Notes: generated from the letters alone by a model not told the origin. Counted from the stretch's first letter, positions 11,963 through 24,959 are shown. The stretch is 64,000 bases of DNA from Sipunculus nudus (GCA_026874595.1 CM049322.1:40976840-41040839); one strand, 5' to 3'. Made by a program: numbers and translations.

Positions 11963-13260
11963 ACATGTATGGTCATGCGTGCACCCCACAATCAAGCTCT
12001 ATCATAAAGACCACATACACATCTTTATGTCTACTGTAATCCTGTTGCAGGTGAATAACATGTGTTTTCAGCATTCACCTCATTTGTATCAATAATATCA
12101 AATTTTAGTAAATAACTATTTTATCCTGATTTTGTTTGACACTTTTTTTTTTTCAGTTAAGTATTTCTATAAAAAAAAGTTTATGCAGAAATCTCATTTT
12201 TTAATTAATTTGGGAAAACTTATAGTCACAATTGCCATATGAAAGGCAAAGGGTCCATGTGAAAGGGCCTCGTAACAATTGATATAATTGGTTGCATTTT
12301 ATTGCAATCACAAGCAAATACGTACATACAGAAAAGGTCATATTTTTTTCTATTCTGTCTGTAATGTAATTGACCTTCAAGTTTTTAAAGTAATCATTCA
12401 ATCATCCATCAATGATCTCTGCTCTTCCTTTCAATCAACAACCAATGATTTTATAACTAATACCATGAACCAATAAATACCTAGATATAAGTACACATAT
12501 ATGTGTGTAATTAACACACTGGAAGAACATAAAGCCATATTCAATGCCATATTCTGACAAACCTTCCAGTTTTGGTTCAAACAATAGTAAAAATACAGCA
12601 ATGAAATATGTACACCTTTGACTACAGTTATGAAGCATAGCTGGAGGAGCTACAGAAGATTACTTCTACAATGTCCTAAGAAACAGTGCAATAAAATATT
12701 CATGGCGATCCCTGGACTAAGGTCACCTTGCGATGGCAGTGTGGCCAAAGCAAATCTAGCCAGGCCTGCTATAACATGTAATGAACAAGTGCATGCAGCC
12801 TCCCTGAGGATTCAGATACCATGGCAACACATAAAACTACATCAGTGTACAAGACTGATGAAATGCTTGATTATTTGTCAATATCTTGACCAAGAATTCA
12901 TACCGCCCAAAAATATCATGCTGGCATTCTGTCAATTCAAAATGGTGTCTAAATATGTGATGAATTAATGTTTTGTGTTTGTTTAGTTCTGTGTCATATG
13001 TCATCAAACTTATAATAATGCAGAACATTCACAGTTACTTTATTTAATTTCTCTCTTCATCTTTACAATCTACCAAATATACTTCTTGATATATTATCAC
13101 TTATTTCATTCTTTTTGGTATAAATTTTCAAACTACCATATATGGAGTGCCAATTATGCTGAAATTATGCTGAAAAGTTTTCACACAGGAGACTACATTT
13201 ATTTTTTGTGCTGATTCTACCTGATGCAAGTTGGCTTGTAGCCTGATCTGACCATTGAAC
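11963..13260. other. Unassigned DNA with a GC-richer patch at 12690-12850
   Basis: 12690-12850 contains ATACCATGGCAAC (12816-12828), an RFX X-box-like motif, and TTGCGATGG. The 116-codon plus-strand ORF over it shows no domain and no splice logic, so it is not called as a gene. Confidence 0.35.
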
Positions 13261-13480
13261 AAGGTGGCATGATGGTTAGTGAGCTGGACTCTTGATCACA
13301 AAGTTGAGGTTCACATCCTGATCTGGCCACCTGACATCCTGGAACCCCTGGCCAAGGTCTTCATCACAAGGGTGTGCCCTCTCCACCCCCGAGTGAATGG
13401 TTCCCACTCTTGGGCAGCAGCCATTAATGGATGACAGGAAAATTTAAAACCTTCTGGCAACAAAAACCCTGCTTGGGTTT
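13261..13480 (+). mobile_element. tRNA-derived SINE
   Basis: The head reads as a tRNA: box A TGGTTAGTGAGCTGGACTC (from 13273) and box B GGTTCACATCC (13308-13318), correctly spaced, between GGTGGC and GCCACC ends (acceptor-like complementarity). It is followed by a non-tRNA body (CCCCTGGCCAAGG, GAGTGAATGGTTCCCACTC, GGGTTTAACCGGTTG). The 75-codon minus ORF inside the body is incidental. Confidence 0.62.
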
Positions 13481-14100
13481 AACCGGTTGTCTGCATGCTT
13501 CCCAAGGAGCAGAGAAAAGCTACAGGAATGATCATCCCCAAAAGACCAGGAAGGCAAATTGTACATGCAGCCAGAGAAGTATGATTTGATGTCATCACTG
13601 ATATCAGACTTTAAAACCTCTACATTACCTTCTGTTTTGTGAAAATATGTTCCATTTCCAAGTGTTACCAATAGGTTGGTATTGAAATACTGTTCGTTAA
13701 TAGTTCATTTTCCTTTGAATTGAAATAATTTTCCTTTTAATCAAAAACTTGTACTCTTAAGTTACTTTAATACGTGGCTTTTAAGGCCTGATATATACTA
13801 ATATATATCCCCAAGGAAATTGGTTCCTAAAGAAGAGTGCACCAAGCTTTGATATATAAACTTTTATATAAATATCAAAAATGATTAAAAGGGCACTGTC
13901 CTACACATTCAATAATAGTTAGCTTAAAGAATATGAGCATTTTGTAAGATGAAACAGCTTACTCTAGCTGTTTCCACTTAGTGTATATTACAAGCAGAAA
14001 CTGATCCATCTAATCCTTTGCGATTTTTATGATATCCACACCATTATTAGATATAAAAGCAGGATGCCATGGTTACAGGGGTAACAATATACTTCATTTT
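13481..14100. other. Unassigned AT-rich DNA
   Basis: Nothing recognised apart from GCCATGGTTACAGGGGTAAC near 14066, a palindrome-like GTAAC motif. Confidence 0.4.
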
Positions 14101-14470
14101 TGTACCAAAGCTCCATACGGCCCAGCTGTGCCAAAGCTCCGGGAAAACCAATTAGATCCATTATACATCCCGTGTCATCCTGTGGCATAAAAAGACACAC
14201 TGAGCCAACCCTGGGTTTCCAGTGAACCTAATATTACCATGTCTATCCGGAATCCCTAAGCCGTGCTGCAGTATTGATCCAACCTGCTGATTGGCTGACA
14301 GCACAGCTAGTGAGAGAAAGATGTGAACAGAATAGAGCCTGGACTGTCTCCATACTAATAACCACAATACAGTCACCGGATACCGAATCTATGTATTTAA
14401 GCTGTCATCGCATCCCACAATTCAACACCCCATTGGGACTGACATCTATTCCGCATATTTCTAAATGCTG
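14100..14470. promoter_or_regulatory. GC-richer island, possible conserved non-coding regulatory element
   Basis: The island stands out from the AT-rich flanks. It holds CCAATTAG, TGCTGATTGGCTGACAGC (a CCAAT-box and Pbx/Meis-like TGACAG combination), TTTAAGCTGTCA and paired CCAAAGCTCC words at about 14106 and 14132. It has short ORFs on both strands but no domain or splice pattern. Conservation cannot be tested here. Confidence 0.3.
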
Positions 14471-15599
14471 ACGCATACGTTTTTCTCATGCAGACTTTTT
14501 TATTCTATGACTCATTATGGTTGGCCACAGATTAAAACGTTGAAAATTGCTGTAAAAATTTCTATATCAATGGGAATTTAACCAAGATTCTGATATGAAA
14601 CAGTTGCATATCTATATGGTGGTAATAATGTTTTCTCACAGAACTGTCTCTAAATTTAATTTGCCCAAAGACGGAATATATATGTGAAACACCATGTTGC
14701 GGTATTTTTTTCCATGCATATTCATACTCATGACTTCACGGGTCCTGTCACCATGTCAAGGTAAAATGTCATCTGAAGAGAGCTGGCCGGGTGCTTTTAT
14801 TTGACGAGTAATCACAAATCTAATGTTAATGATGCATCATGCGTTGCATGCATGTTCTTACATGACTCATTTGACTGGTCCATTTCCTTGCATTTCATTA
14901 CTCATGAAAAAAACAAGGGGAAAAATGATAATTTTCAAATTTTCTTATGAAGGTAACTAAATTTAATTTGCATTTCATTTAAATTGTGTAGTACAAGCAT
15001 ATTGCCCATTTTTACACTGGGACAGGTCCACATGTCTTCAGCGGGTTTATCCGGGATGGATTTTCAAAGGGCCGAGTTCATATGCTGGATACACTAGTTG
15101 GCATAACTTAGGATAGATGGCACTGTTTTTTTTAAATTTCCTGGATAATGTCATATTCTTTAGGAATTAAACAGGAAAAATATGGAAAATTACCCCCCTT
15201 AGACACGTACATTTGGTGTCATTCCCGATACTTCAAGACCAAAAGGAAGCATTTAAAGGGATAAATCAGGAACAATATTATGTATTTTCTTTCACACTAT
15301 CTGTTCAGTGATGCTTATATTATTAACTCCAGTATCTTTGTACCATTACTGACCATGCCTGTAATCTTTGACATTTTGAATGGTTATAAACACTTAAATA
15401 AGTAACTGATATAGGATTTATTCTGTGAACTAAAAATCTGCATTCAATGGGATGCAAGCCTCCGCCATGTGTGTGGATGCTCCCAAAACTGTGTTTGCGT
15501 TCACTTATTTGGACCATATTCCAGTTTTCATTACTGCATATAGCCTTAAGTGACTGTACATTTGTGAATATTCCTTGATGACTTTCCTGAATCCGGATC
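14471..15599. other. Unassigned DNA
   Basis: No supported feature. ATGCATCATGCGTTGCATGCAT-like alternating text lies near 14830-14850. Confidence 0.4.
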
Positions 15600-15760
15600 C
15601 TTAGCTAGAACCACACCAACATCTTATCAGCCCATTCCTTAAATGCCCTGAAAATTTCATGAGATTCTGTTCAATTTCGCATTAGTTATGTTGTAAACAA
15701 ACACACACAAACAGATGAACATATACCTTCCTTGTAGAGGCAGTGAGTTAACAACAGTAC
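15600..15760 (-). repeat. Dispersed repeat R1-like fragment, reverse orientation
   Basis: ATGAGATTCTGTTCAATTTC..TGTTGTAAACAAACACACACAAACAG..ATATACCTTCCTTGTAGAGG is the reverse-complement style of the 'ggaggtatgt..ctgtttgtttgt..gattttgatgaaattt' repeat seen at 57775. Confidence 0.45.
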
Positions 15761-16109
15761 TATGAGGACTAGCTAATCTTCAAAACATTTCTCCAAAACT
15801 GAGCCTTATCAAAATGCTAGATCTACCAAATAGAAATACTCAATAAGAGATATATCATATCTTTGTATGTAATTAAGGTAACAGCAGTTGTGTAAAAGCA
15901 GCTATTAAAGTAAAATGAATTGGCGCTATACACAAGTATTTACTGTAACTGTATTAAAATACAGACTTGGGACTCAGATTCCAAAAAGGCTCACAGTGAA
16001 TTTGAATCCTCATAGACTTGGAAATGGACTCAGTTAGTTAGAACTCATCCTTGCACTCTGAATCTGATAGTGTGGACTTTACAACAATTCAGTAACCTTG
16101 TGCAGCTCA

Positions 16110-16380
16110 ACTGGCTTCTGTGGCTCTGAGGTTGAGCACACAACTCAAAAGCAGGGAGATCGTGATTTTTCAGGGTCCGCCCGGACCCAGGGTGAGTGCT
16201 TAGCAGGCTTAATGGGAAGGTTGTGCCCAATGGCCTTGTTTCAGTCACAAACGAATGTGCCTTTCCAGGATTCCTCAGTGGTATGAACAAGCAATGGGGA
16301 CGATTACGCACCAAGGGCCCACAGGTGCAGTAGTCACTGGGCCTGGTTGATGCCAGGATACAAAATAAGAGTAAGCATGT
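16110..16380 (+). mobile_element. Possible tRNA-derived SINE remnant
   Basis: GTGGCTCTGAGGTTGAGCAC followed by ACTCAAAAGCAGGGAGATCGTGA has the layout of a tRNA D-arm, anticodon and T-arm, but box B is degraded. The body is GC-rich. The 119-codon minus ORF across it has no recognised motif and is probably incidental. Confidence 0.35.
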
Positions 16381-16790
16381 GATACTGCCTGTCACGTAAT
16401 CCAAAACTGGGATAGAATTCTGCAGATGTACCCTATATGTAGTTAGGTTAGCATTAAAAAAATGGAAACAGTGACCTCCAACAAAAAAAAATTAAATAAA
16501 AAAAAATCTTGTGTAGCTCTAGAAGGTATTTTACTGTACTCAGCATGAAGCTTAAACATGGAACTGCATGACAAAGATTCTCTCATTAAATATACAACAA
16601 TAGTGATGTAAAGAAATGTTTTGACCACCATCTTTTCAAATAAATAATATAACTTAAGACCCACATGTTTAGGAAATATGTTCACCAGACTCAAGTTCAC
16701 AAACCTCAGGCACAGAGATATCTAAATCTTTATATTGCAAGCTTCCCTTGTAGCTGAAGGTTATGAACTACAAGGGTCTTAGGACACAGG
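16381..16790. other. Unassigned AT-rich DNA
   Basis: A-rich runs at 16480-16507; no gene or recognised repeat. Confidence 0.4.
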
Positions 16791-17085
16791 GGCAGCTATC
16801 TGCAAATGCCACGTACACTATCGTCCAATAACGACATTACCTATGCACTCTTTGTATTTAGCAACAAATGAAATTTTTGCGATAGAGATCCGGGAGCTCG
16901 ACTTCAACCTGACCCAGCCTCGCTCCATTGCCGGCAGAATATTTTATGACTGGGGCTCACGTTTGATCAATATTCACTCTCCGGCAGAGGAAATGATAGT
17001 AAACATGTTAAGTCTAGATAGAGCGAACTAAATTGTTCCATCTTTCAGGGAACACCATGGTAACAAGTTGCTGCGCGATTATTAT
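16790..17085. promoter_or_regulatory. GC-richer island, possible conserved regulatory element with an X-box-like site
   Basis: It contains ATCTGCAAATG (octamer/POU-like), TTTTATGAC (Hox/Cdx-like), GTAAACATG (forkhead core), a repeated CCGGCAGA word (about 16931 and 16980) and ACACCATGGTAAC (17052-17064, RFX-like). The 62-codon plus ORF (16843-17031) has no domain or splice sites. Role is inferred from composition and motif density only. Confidence 0.33.
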
Positions 17086-18480
17086 TAAGTTTGGCAGAAA
17101 TCAGACAACACACTAATGGTGTGTTTTTCTATATATTTATAATGTTATCATAGTTGATGTTTATAGGAACATATTTTTTTACCATGCTTTACAGTACTGC
17201 CTTTGTAAATTATCCATGGAGCTCTGATCTAACCAAAAAGACTTTTCACTGCAACTGGATCTGGAAAGTGTTGTTTTGACTCCATAAATTTATTAATCAT
17301 GTGGTATGTCATGTGGTATAAACAGAACCAAACTTTGTCAAATAATGAAGTCTTTGATGTACATGTCTCTTTAAATATGCATGACATTGATTTTATTTAA
17401 GATATAAATGGTAAGATATTCAGTGAAATATAAGAATGGGTGTCATTAGTTTATTTTACTAACTTATTCGAAAACTTAATTTTTAGGTCTATTTAAGGTA
17501 TTCTGTAAACATAAATCTTTATCTGTTTTAATGTTTAGGGATCAGATAAACTGTAAACATTTTACCTGCATTACTGCTAAAACATCCAGAGCACTAAATC
17601 TGTAATATATTTTTGGTGCTTATGGTATTTTTTTCTGAGATACCTATGCCAGCATATCTTGTTTTCATAAAATTGAATGATAACAGATTTTATAAGATAT
17701 TTATTTCAGTATGTTTTGTGAAATATCAAAATTATGATGCATATTTTGCTGACGTTCAATGATATTATGATTATATATAGCATTGGTGCAAGATTTTGTG
17801 AATATTTATGGTACTGAACCATATATTAATCTGATGGATAGTCCTTTGCTAAAAAAAACACTGCATGCTGGGAGTTGAGTTTGCTCATGTACTTATGGTA
17901 AAACAGTTAATAATAATTTATAGTACAAGAACTTTTTTACCATTGGCAAATACATAATGAAACATTAATGATAATTCATTTGCTTGTCTTGCTTATAATG
18001 TATACTCTAAATAATTAATAAATGGGTATTTTTAAGCATACTTCATTATAAATCATGACCATATTATTCTCGATTTCACTAAGGAGTATACCTATATCTT
18101 ATTTAATAATGAGAAGCTCCCATTTCTCTTTCATATTTGATGATAAAGAATTATATTTTCTTCAAAATTGTGAATGTTATACTTGATCACTTTCTGGATA
18201 TATTATGGTATTCCTGAAGTAATATTGTTGGATGATGTCCATTACTTTATTACGTTTTTTACAATATTTATGGTATCAATAATTATATACCAAGAATGTC
18301 TATGATCACAAGGTCTCCTTGACCCAATCAATTCAGCCAATATGTCGCAATAAAACCGTTTTCTCTTTTGATAATTCAAAATTTACTGAAATTCCATACA
18401 TTCATAATGATAGGTATTTTTCAATACTAATCTCAAAATATAAATGGACCACCCTCACTTGATCATACCTAGCTGAAAAC
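17086..18480. other. Unassigned, very AT-rich DNA
   Basis: No ORF of note. Phrases like TTTATGGTA recur (17620, 17805, 17893, 18266), but no periodic repeat was established. Confidence 0.4.
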
Positions 18481-18649
18481 ATAGGAGGACATCACGTGAG
18501 GAGTTTTGAGGACACAGCCAGAGCAGTGAGGAAAAAATATGCATTCTCAGAGCAATGCTAGTAACCATGTGGGCGAGCACAAATGTACTCAAACGTGACA
18601 TGTCATCATAATCAAACAAATTAATTATGATTTAAGTGTTCTCAAAATT

Positions 18650-18850
18650 CTCTCAAAGGAGAGCTGGCCCTTTGAACCGACATTAACGGGTTGACGAAAA
18701 AGCCCTCCATGGTGACAAATGTTTACTTATCCTAATTAACTAGCTGTTTCACTAATTAATAGCAGTTCCCTCTCTATTGGACAGCTGCTAGGACTCCCAG
18801 CCTCTGAAGCTGATTGTTAACTTGTTTATTGCTGTTGTACATTGGACCAA
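18650..18850. promoter_or_regulatory. Possible conserved enhancer-like island with paired homeodomain sites
   Basis: TGTTTAC (forkhead) is followed by CCTAATTAACTAGC and CACTAATTAATAGCAG (two TAATTA homeodomain cores about 23 bp apart), then ATTGG, CAGCTGC (E-box) and TTGTTAAC. The dense alternation of sites in a moderately GC-rich block is enhancer-like. CACGTG lies a little upstream (about 18494). Confidence 0.33.
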
Positions 18851-19015
18851 GGTATGGGCTGGTACTGTGAATGACATGAAAATGCTGTTGGGAACCGCCT
18901 TGACCAAATGCTAGCTGCATTAAATATACAAAGGGGACTGGCGAAGTCTGTTACTGGCAGCAAATAAATTGGCTTATTTGCTGTCACCTGATCATGAAGT
19001 TCAAAGTCACTAGTT

Positions 19016-19054
19016 CAGAGGTCAAGGTCAACAGTGTAAAGGTCAAGGTCACAA
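19016..19054 (+). repeat. AGGTCA half-site cluster
   Basis: AGGTCAAGGTCA occurs twice within 40 bp (about 19019 and 19039). Each is a direct repeat with no spacer. This motif is also the core word of the tandem-repeat elements at 26 kb, so it may be a repeat fragment rather than a true receptor site. Confidence 0.45.
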
Positions 19055-19062
19055 AGAAATCC

Positions 19063-21889
19063 TTCAAACAATGCTAACTAGTACATGGGTTTATTTGAAT
19101 ATTTTTGTTAAAAAAATGTGTGTATTATTAATATTAACCTCATGCATGTATGCTAGCCATGACAACATGACATTCAGGCCTTTTTTTTCAAATAAACTGA
19201 GGCGTGAGAGTCATGATACAAGTCATAAGAGAACATCCATTCCAAGTGTTGGATCAAAATATTTGCTTTGTGGTAGTATTTGACATCAGAGGCTTACATG
19301 GTCATGTTTATTTGATAATAATGAAGAAAAAAATGTTGTTACACATAATTTGTGGTGGTAACCCAACTGAAGTTCAAAGCAGTTCTAGCTACTGTAGTTT
19401 CTAGTATTTTTCTAGAAAAAGCTGACATGACGGACAGAGAGACAAACTTTCTGAGTAAAACCAGCCTCCTTATTTAAAACTGCTTAATGAAGACACTTAA
19501 GTCAACTGTGAATGTAATATTTACTATTTTTCCAAACAAAATAACTTCACTTTTTGTTTTTCCTCTGGGAATATGACAGTTTGACCAGCAGATGTAATGA
19601 AGGAGTACTGGTAGAAATGGCATGCACATCTAATTATACTAGCATTGATACAAACCCAACAGCCTGTACTGCCACCCCAACACTCTTAAGTTAACATCTA
19701 CATTTGGGTGGCAGACTGCCGCAACATTTATGCTAGCATCATAGTACATCATGACCATATAGGTTTATATACTTTAATTAATATGCTCCATCTACATTTA
19801 TATACTTAACAATCTTCTGTAAATTTTTATGGAATGATTTCTGAAGAGGCTTTATTTTTTTACTGTACATCAGACAAACACAAAATGAGTTTTTACACAT
19901 TCATTTTATTGACAAAAGATTTGGTGGTAGCCAGCTCTTCTTTTACTTGTTTTATCTTATGCATGAGTATTGTATTTTGAGGAAGGCTCAGTGGAAACTA
20001 CCTTGTGAGCAAACAACTTAAGTAATGGATTTTCAGAAAATTTATGTATCATAATATTTCCGGCACACTGGGCACAGTATTTTTTTCCATCACTAATGAT
20101 TTTTCATAAATGCTTCCAATACATCCAACAAAAGATTAAAGTCTTTTAATCCAACACATTCAGACGTTCATATGGACTTGAATAATCAACGTTCATTTAT
20201 ATTATAATACAATGTTCATCAGTTAACTTTATAATTAGTAAATCAATTTTGATTACGCAATACAGCAATGAGCAATATATGCATTAGTAAATACCACAAA
20301 ATGTATTAAAATGAATTAACTCAATATGGTTCTCTTTTTTCAGAAAGAAACTATACAGCTGAATACTTATACAGCACGAACACAAAATTTCTAGTTGAGA
20401 GGTAGTGAATTTGAGGCATTTTCCTGTTCTGCTACATTTCCAAAAGCTCCTACATTGGACAGAAATTTATTTTTTTCAAAAACCTAGCTATATGCTTTGT
20501 TGAGTTTTTCAAGATCAGTTGGCTCTATGAACACTCTATTAAGGTGATATGGTCTTTTTCTGTGAAGGAACTTAGAACTGCAGAATGAGACTTTTTTTCT
20601 GACGGAAAACCCTGCATTGCCAAAATGTTCAATGCCAGAAAAAAAAAACAGTTCTGAGAGAGACTGAATACAAGCTTCTTTTTTGTGGAGGAACTATGCA
20701 TTGTGGAACATTTCCAAAAAGCTCTTAAGTGACTGTGTGTTCCCATACTCCAGTAGGCTGGCGGTGCTGATGTCCTTTTGTCGGAGCTTTTCAAACCCCT
20801 CTCCAGGACCCCCAATGTAATGGGAGCTATTTCTCGCCCAGATCAGAAATCAATCACAGGAAGTACTATAGCACCAAAGAGAAAGGCTGTTCTGCAACAG
20901 GCCCTAGATAAATGACAGTTGCTGGATGTGTGCTTCCAGCACTGAATTTCATTGGCACCTCATTTGCATAAATCCAGGCATCATCGATGAGAGAAATCAA
21001 CCAAGCTCCTTTCTTCATAGAAATTTTTATTTCCGATATTTCATATTTTAGCTGTCTTTTATTTCATGACACCATGACCCTCCAACATGATTGACTAATG
21101 ATGCAGTGTTCTTTACGGTAATTCACATGATATTTATTAGATTCTTTACACTGATTTAGATGTTTCATTAGATTCTTTCTGGTAATTGAGATGATTAGAT
21201 TCCTCGTGATAATGCACATGATCTCTCATTACAAAATTAATGATTTAAATTCACTAGGGGCTCAATTTAAATCAAGCTTAATATTTTCATACCTAAACAT
21301 ACTGATATAAATTAATAAAAAAAATAAAAATAAGAATTATTTTTTTTTATCATGTTTTAATTACATTTAGTGATCTGTGCTGAAAGAAAAAGCTAAGCTC
21401 ATGCTCATGATAATTAATTTTACAGTAATTCCATACAGCAGAACCTACAGCAGAAAGAACTATCATCCTAGAAATATTGTAATTCCCACTATAATATACA
21501 TCTTGGTTGACAACCAAAATAATGTACAATTCTCTATTTTTTAATAAGTTTTTTTATAAAGCTCTCTAAGATCATTGCAGGAAACTCAATAATCTTTAGA
21601 TATCAAGGTCTATATTCACCCATCATTTTCTTTCTTTTTTTTTAACATTTTCATGCAGTAGTCTTGTTTACAAAAATTAAATCTTTTTCAAATCGTATTG
21701 GTCAGCAATGGCCAGCAATACAGTAAAGGTCAAGGTCTTTTTTTTCTGGAAATATTTCAAGCAACTCAAGCTCTTTTAAGGCATTTAAAATGTATTTAAA
21801 AATCAAAATGTTTGAGCTAGTTGAATTTTTTCTACCCTGCCTGGAGGTAAGTGTGAAAGCAATTAATTGACTATAAATTTATCAAAGAG
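19063..21889. other. Unassigned DNA
   Basis: Mostly AT-rich. 20520-21000 is more mixed, with a 96-codon minus ORF (20525-20815) rich in Ser/Lys/Phe that shows no domain. No repeat recognised. Confidence 0.4.
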
Positions 21890-22150
21890 AGGTCAGTTAC
21901 CAAGCTCCAAGGCAGCTGGGTCAATAAATCCGACCTTTGAGTATTACGAGGACTTGATGACAGATGGCAAATGTCCACAGGTCCAGAGGAGACCGCAAGG
22001 GCAAATGTTCTATTACCAATTATTGAATTACTGAAATCATGATCTTTATCCCCTGGCCATAATGGCCATTGGCTCTCTGTATATGAGGCTTAATAGCTTA
22101 ATAACAGACATTGACCCCAGGTGCTGAAATCTCTTAGACGATTATCTGGA
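21890..22150. promoter_or_regulatory. Possible conserved regulatory island
   Basis: It contains CAGCTGGGTCAATAAATC, GATGACAGATGG, ACCAATTATTGAATTACTG (homeodomain-like cores), GGCCATAATGGCCATTGGC and CCTTTATC/GATTATCT (GATA-like) words, with few stops and higher GC than its flanks. Function inferred only. Confidence 0.3.
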
Positions 22151-22985
22151 GTTAAGTTTAGTCCATGCAGCTGATTTTTTTTTTGTGCAGGACATTTAAC
22201 TTAGAAATTTACCAAAGCAAGATGAGTGAATTTAATTTAATTAAACCTAATTCAGTCTCAATTTTGGTAAAACGTACTAAATTCAGTTAAGTTAAACATA
22301 CTTAATTTTTCCTCATATTTGGTTAACATATTGATTTAACATCCTTTTTATATTAATGCTGTATTTCCCTTATTGGTTACACTGAAATGATGTTGAAACT
22401 AAATTTCCTAAAATTTAACATGTAACTTTTTTTTATCTATTATACATTAATGAATGTAAAAGATCTTGCAATTGTTATTTTTGCTACAACATATGAAGAA
22501 TAAAAAAAAAAAGAATTATTTGAACTGAAGCAGCACCTAAATAAATAAAGTAAAAAAGTTAGCCAATTAATTTGTGGAGCTTTTGATCTGAATATTAGTG
22601 ATTATTATAAGTAAATACATGTTAATGTATGGCCTAGAATTTTATGAAAGATGTAACTATAGTACCAGTAGCTATATATAGTCTTGCACACTACAAATGT
22701 CCTTTTCTCTTTGATCAATAACTGACTATAGTCTGTCCTTCATATTAAGGGTTAATATGCATCAGAAAGAAAACTGCAATTTGATTGATGTGTGAATATG
22801 CAGATTAACACAGAAAATTCTGCTAGGTTTCACAAATTACCCATGTTGTCTATGTTGTCTAGAGTCTCAAGGGATGTAAAACCACATATATACAATGATA
22901 TCTGACTTGGGGTCTGGCACCCATAGCCTTACTGAGCAAGTGTCAGTTTATGTGATGGATATGTGGATATGCTGATGAACATGCC
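22150..22985. other. Unassigned AT-rich DNA
   Basis: Contains a TTAATTTAATTAAACCTAATT-type stretch (about 22229) and no supported feature. Confidence 0.4.
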
Positions 22986-22989
22986 AAGT

Positions 22990-23420
22990 TATTCTCCCTG
23001 ACTGCGTAAATTACTCATTTTACGATCACCACATTTATGCCGAGAAATAAAAATGTGTAGCGCAAGCACAGTCTCCTCACAGTAGAGCAAGAAGGGAACA
23101 ATAATCCCTGTTCTATTGCATACAGAACCCTATCAACTCTCCAGGCAGAATCATAGGTCCACCACTGACAACTCTCCGAGCAGAGACCCGAGATGAGTCA
23201 TATGATAAATCAAGCCCTTCATAACCCGCTGGATGTAGCACGAGACAGCCCTACATAGATTTTTTTCAAAGGGTTGGCCCGCTGAGATGTCATGGCAACT
23301 CTCTCATTTCCGCAGGGATTAATAACTGGGTTGTAGTGATGTTGTAATTTGAGCTCCATCACACAGCTTTTATGGCTTTCATGTTCAAGGCTCATGAATT
23401 TGTGCGGTTGAAATCCACAT
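22990..23420. promoter_or_regulatory. Possible conserved regulatory island
   Basis: GC-richer block with GATGAGTCATATGATAAATC (AP-1/Maf-like TGAGTCA), GGGATTAATAAC (Otx-like plus homeodomain), GTCATGGCAAC (RFX half) and CTTTTATGGC. No ORF with domain features. Confidence 0.3.
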
Positions 23421-24460
23421 TACAGACCACATTTCTCTCATCAGAGATAAAATCTGTCTGATATGTGTGAAAGTGTGAGATCTTGAGATCTAATGATAAT
23501 GAAACCACTAATTGATGGTACTTAGAACTTAGCAAATACTTGCCCTCTGCAAATTACTATGTTTTATTTATGATCATTTCTTGTGAACCTGTTAATCATG
23601 TAATTTGTTTGATATCAACTGATTTATATAAATTTAATTTTAATTAAATTGTAAAAATTTGTTCATCTAAAGAAATTGAAAATGTAGTAATAAAAAAAAA
23701 TAATTAATTAAATATATAGAAAAATGCAGATGATGATATTTTTTTTAAATTTATAATAGTTTTTTATAACCAAAGAAGATGAAATGTTCAGAATGACCAA
23801 TATGAAACATAAAGGTATTGGATAAAAGAAGATTTCTGAAGGGCCACCTGGCTGATTATGAATAATTCTGACATGCCATTTTTGAAAATGAAATTATCTG
23901 TAAACAATAAAATAATTGGTATATACAGAAATCAAAATTCCTCCTTTTAGTTTAAACAATTTTCACAAAATTAACACAAGAATTAAAAAAGTAAATTCAA
24001 GAAATGTTTGATTGTTTTTTTAATATGCTGAGACTAATGTTCCCTGGGTTCCCTCATCTAAATTTTACTTTAAGTGTAATCTAGATTACCCTTCCCCCTT
24101 CCAAACCTTGGAGTTCTTTTAATACTACCTATGCTGCTTGATATATCATAATCATCATTTTTTTGACAGAGTGCCACCTACAAAACATCATTAAAAGAAA
24201 ACCGAAAAGTGCAATACCCCAGCCATAATGCATCATTAACTTAAGTATGCAGATCAGCTGCCAATACCCCGCTTTTTATAAACCTGAGCTGCTTCTTTCA
24301 AGCATAAGTAAAGGTTTCCATCATGGGGGCCATGTGCTTTATATTAACAAACTATGTAAAAAACGTGTTAGCAGAGCCAGCAGGTCTTCACGGCAGGCTT
24401 CTGGTTCCAGATGGCAAGCTGTGTAGAATCAGGTCTTATGACATACACCATTCAACGCAA
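23421..24460. other. Unassigned DNA, GC-richer after 24180
   Basis: 23480-24050 is AT-rich and blank. 24180-24500 is more mixed, with a 63-codon plus ORF (24323-24514) of no recognisable family. Confidence 0.4.
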
Positions 24461-24466
24461 ATACCA

Positions 24467-24479
24467 AAGGTCAAAGGTC
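24467..24479 (+). promoter_or_regulatory. Perfect DR1 nuclear-receptor-type motif
   Basis: AGGTCAAAGGTCA is two AGGTCA half-sites one base apart, the DR1 layout bound by HNF4, COUP-TF and RXR dimers in animals. It is a single copy here, outside an obvious repeat. Confidence 0.4.
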
Positions 24480-24959
24480 ACATGTTGATATGGAGGGGTG
24501 GTGCAGTAAAGTGATCCCCCAGCCTCTGAAGATGAGGACTTAGTGTTAACTGTATCACCTTTGGGCCCAGGTTGTATAATAAATGTTACTTTCAATTGGT
24601 GAAACTATACAGTGATGGTTTATGTTTTATAGATATGAAGATTATGACAATGCAGTGCGCTAGATGGCACTGTCTGTTTAAGGGACATTAAGAAAACATA
24701 ATTACTTTCATATGATATAAATTAATAAATGTTTGATTTTTGTTTGAATTATTATGACTGTCTTTATATCTTTGCTGTATAAAATGCATTTATATATTTA
24801 TTTATCCTTCTGACATGTTGGTTTCCTGTTTTTCATGTGAAGATATATTCTAGCATGTATTGCTCTTTTTTTTAATTTTCATAAATCAAAATACAACACA
24901 GAAATATGTGGCCCACAGGCTGAATAAACAATTTACAGAAAATCCTTAAAAAAAACTTA

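Noticed and set aside
12618-12968. 116-codon plus-strand ORF
   Set aside because: No domain, signal peptide or splice pair. The GC-richer middle is better explained as a possible regulatory island.
16110-16180. Functional tRNA gene
   Set aside because: Box A is tRNA-like but the T-arm/box B is degraded and no clean cloverleaf closes. Kept only as a SINE remnant.
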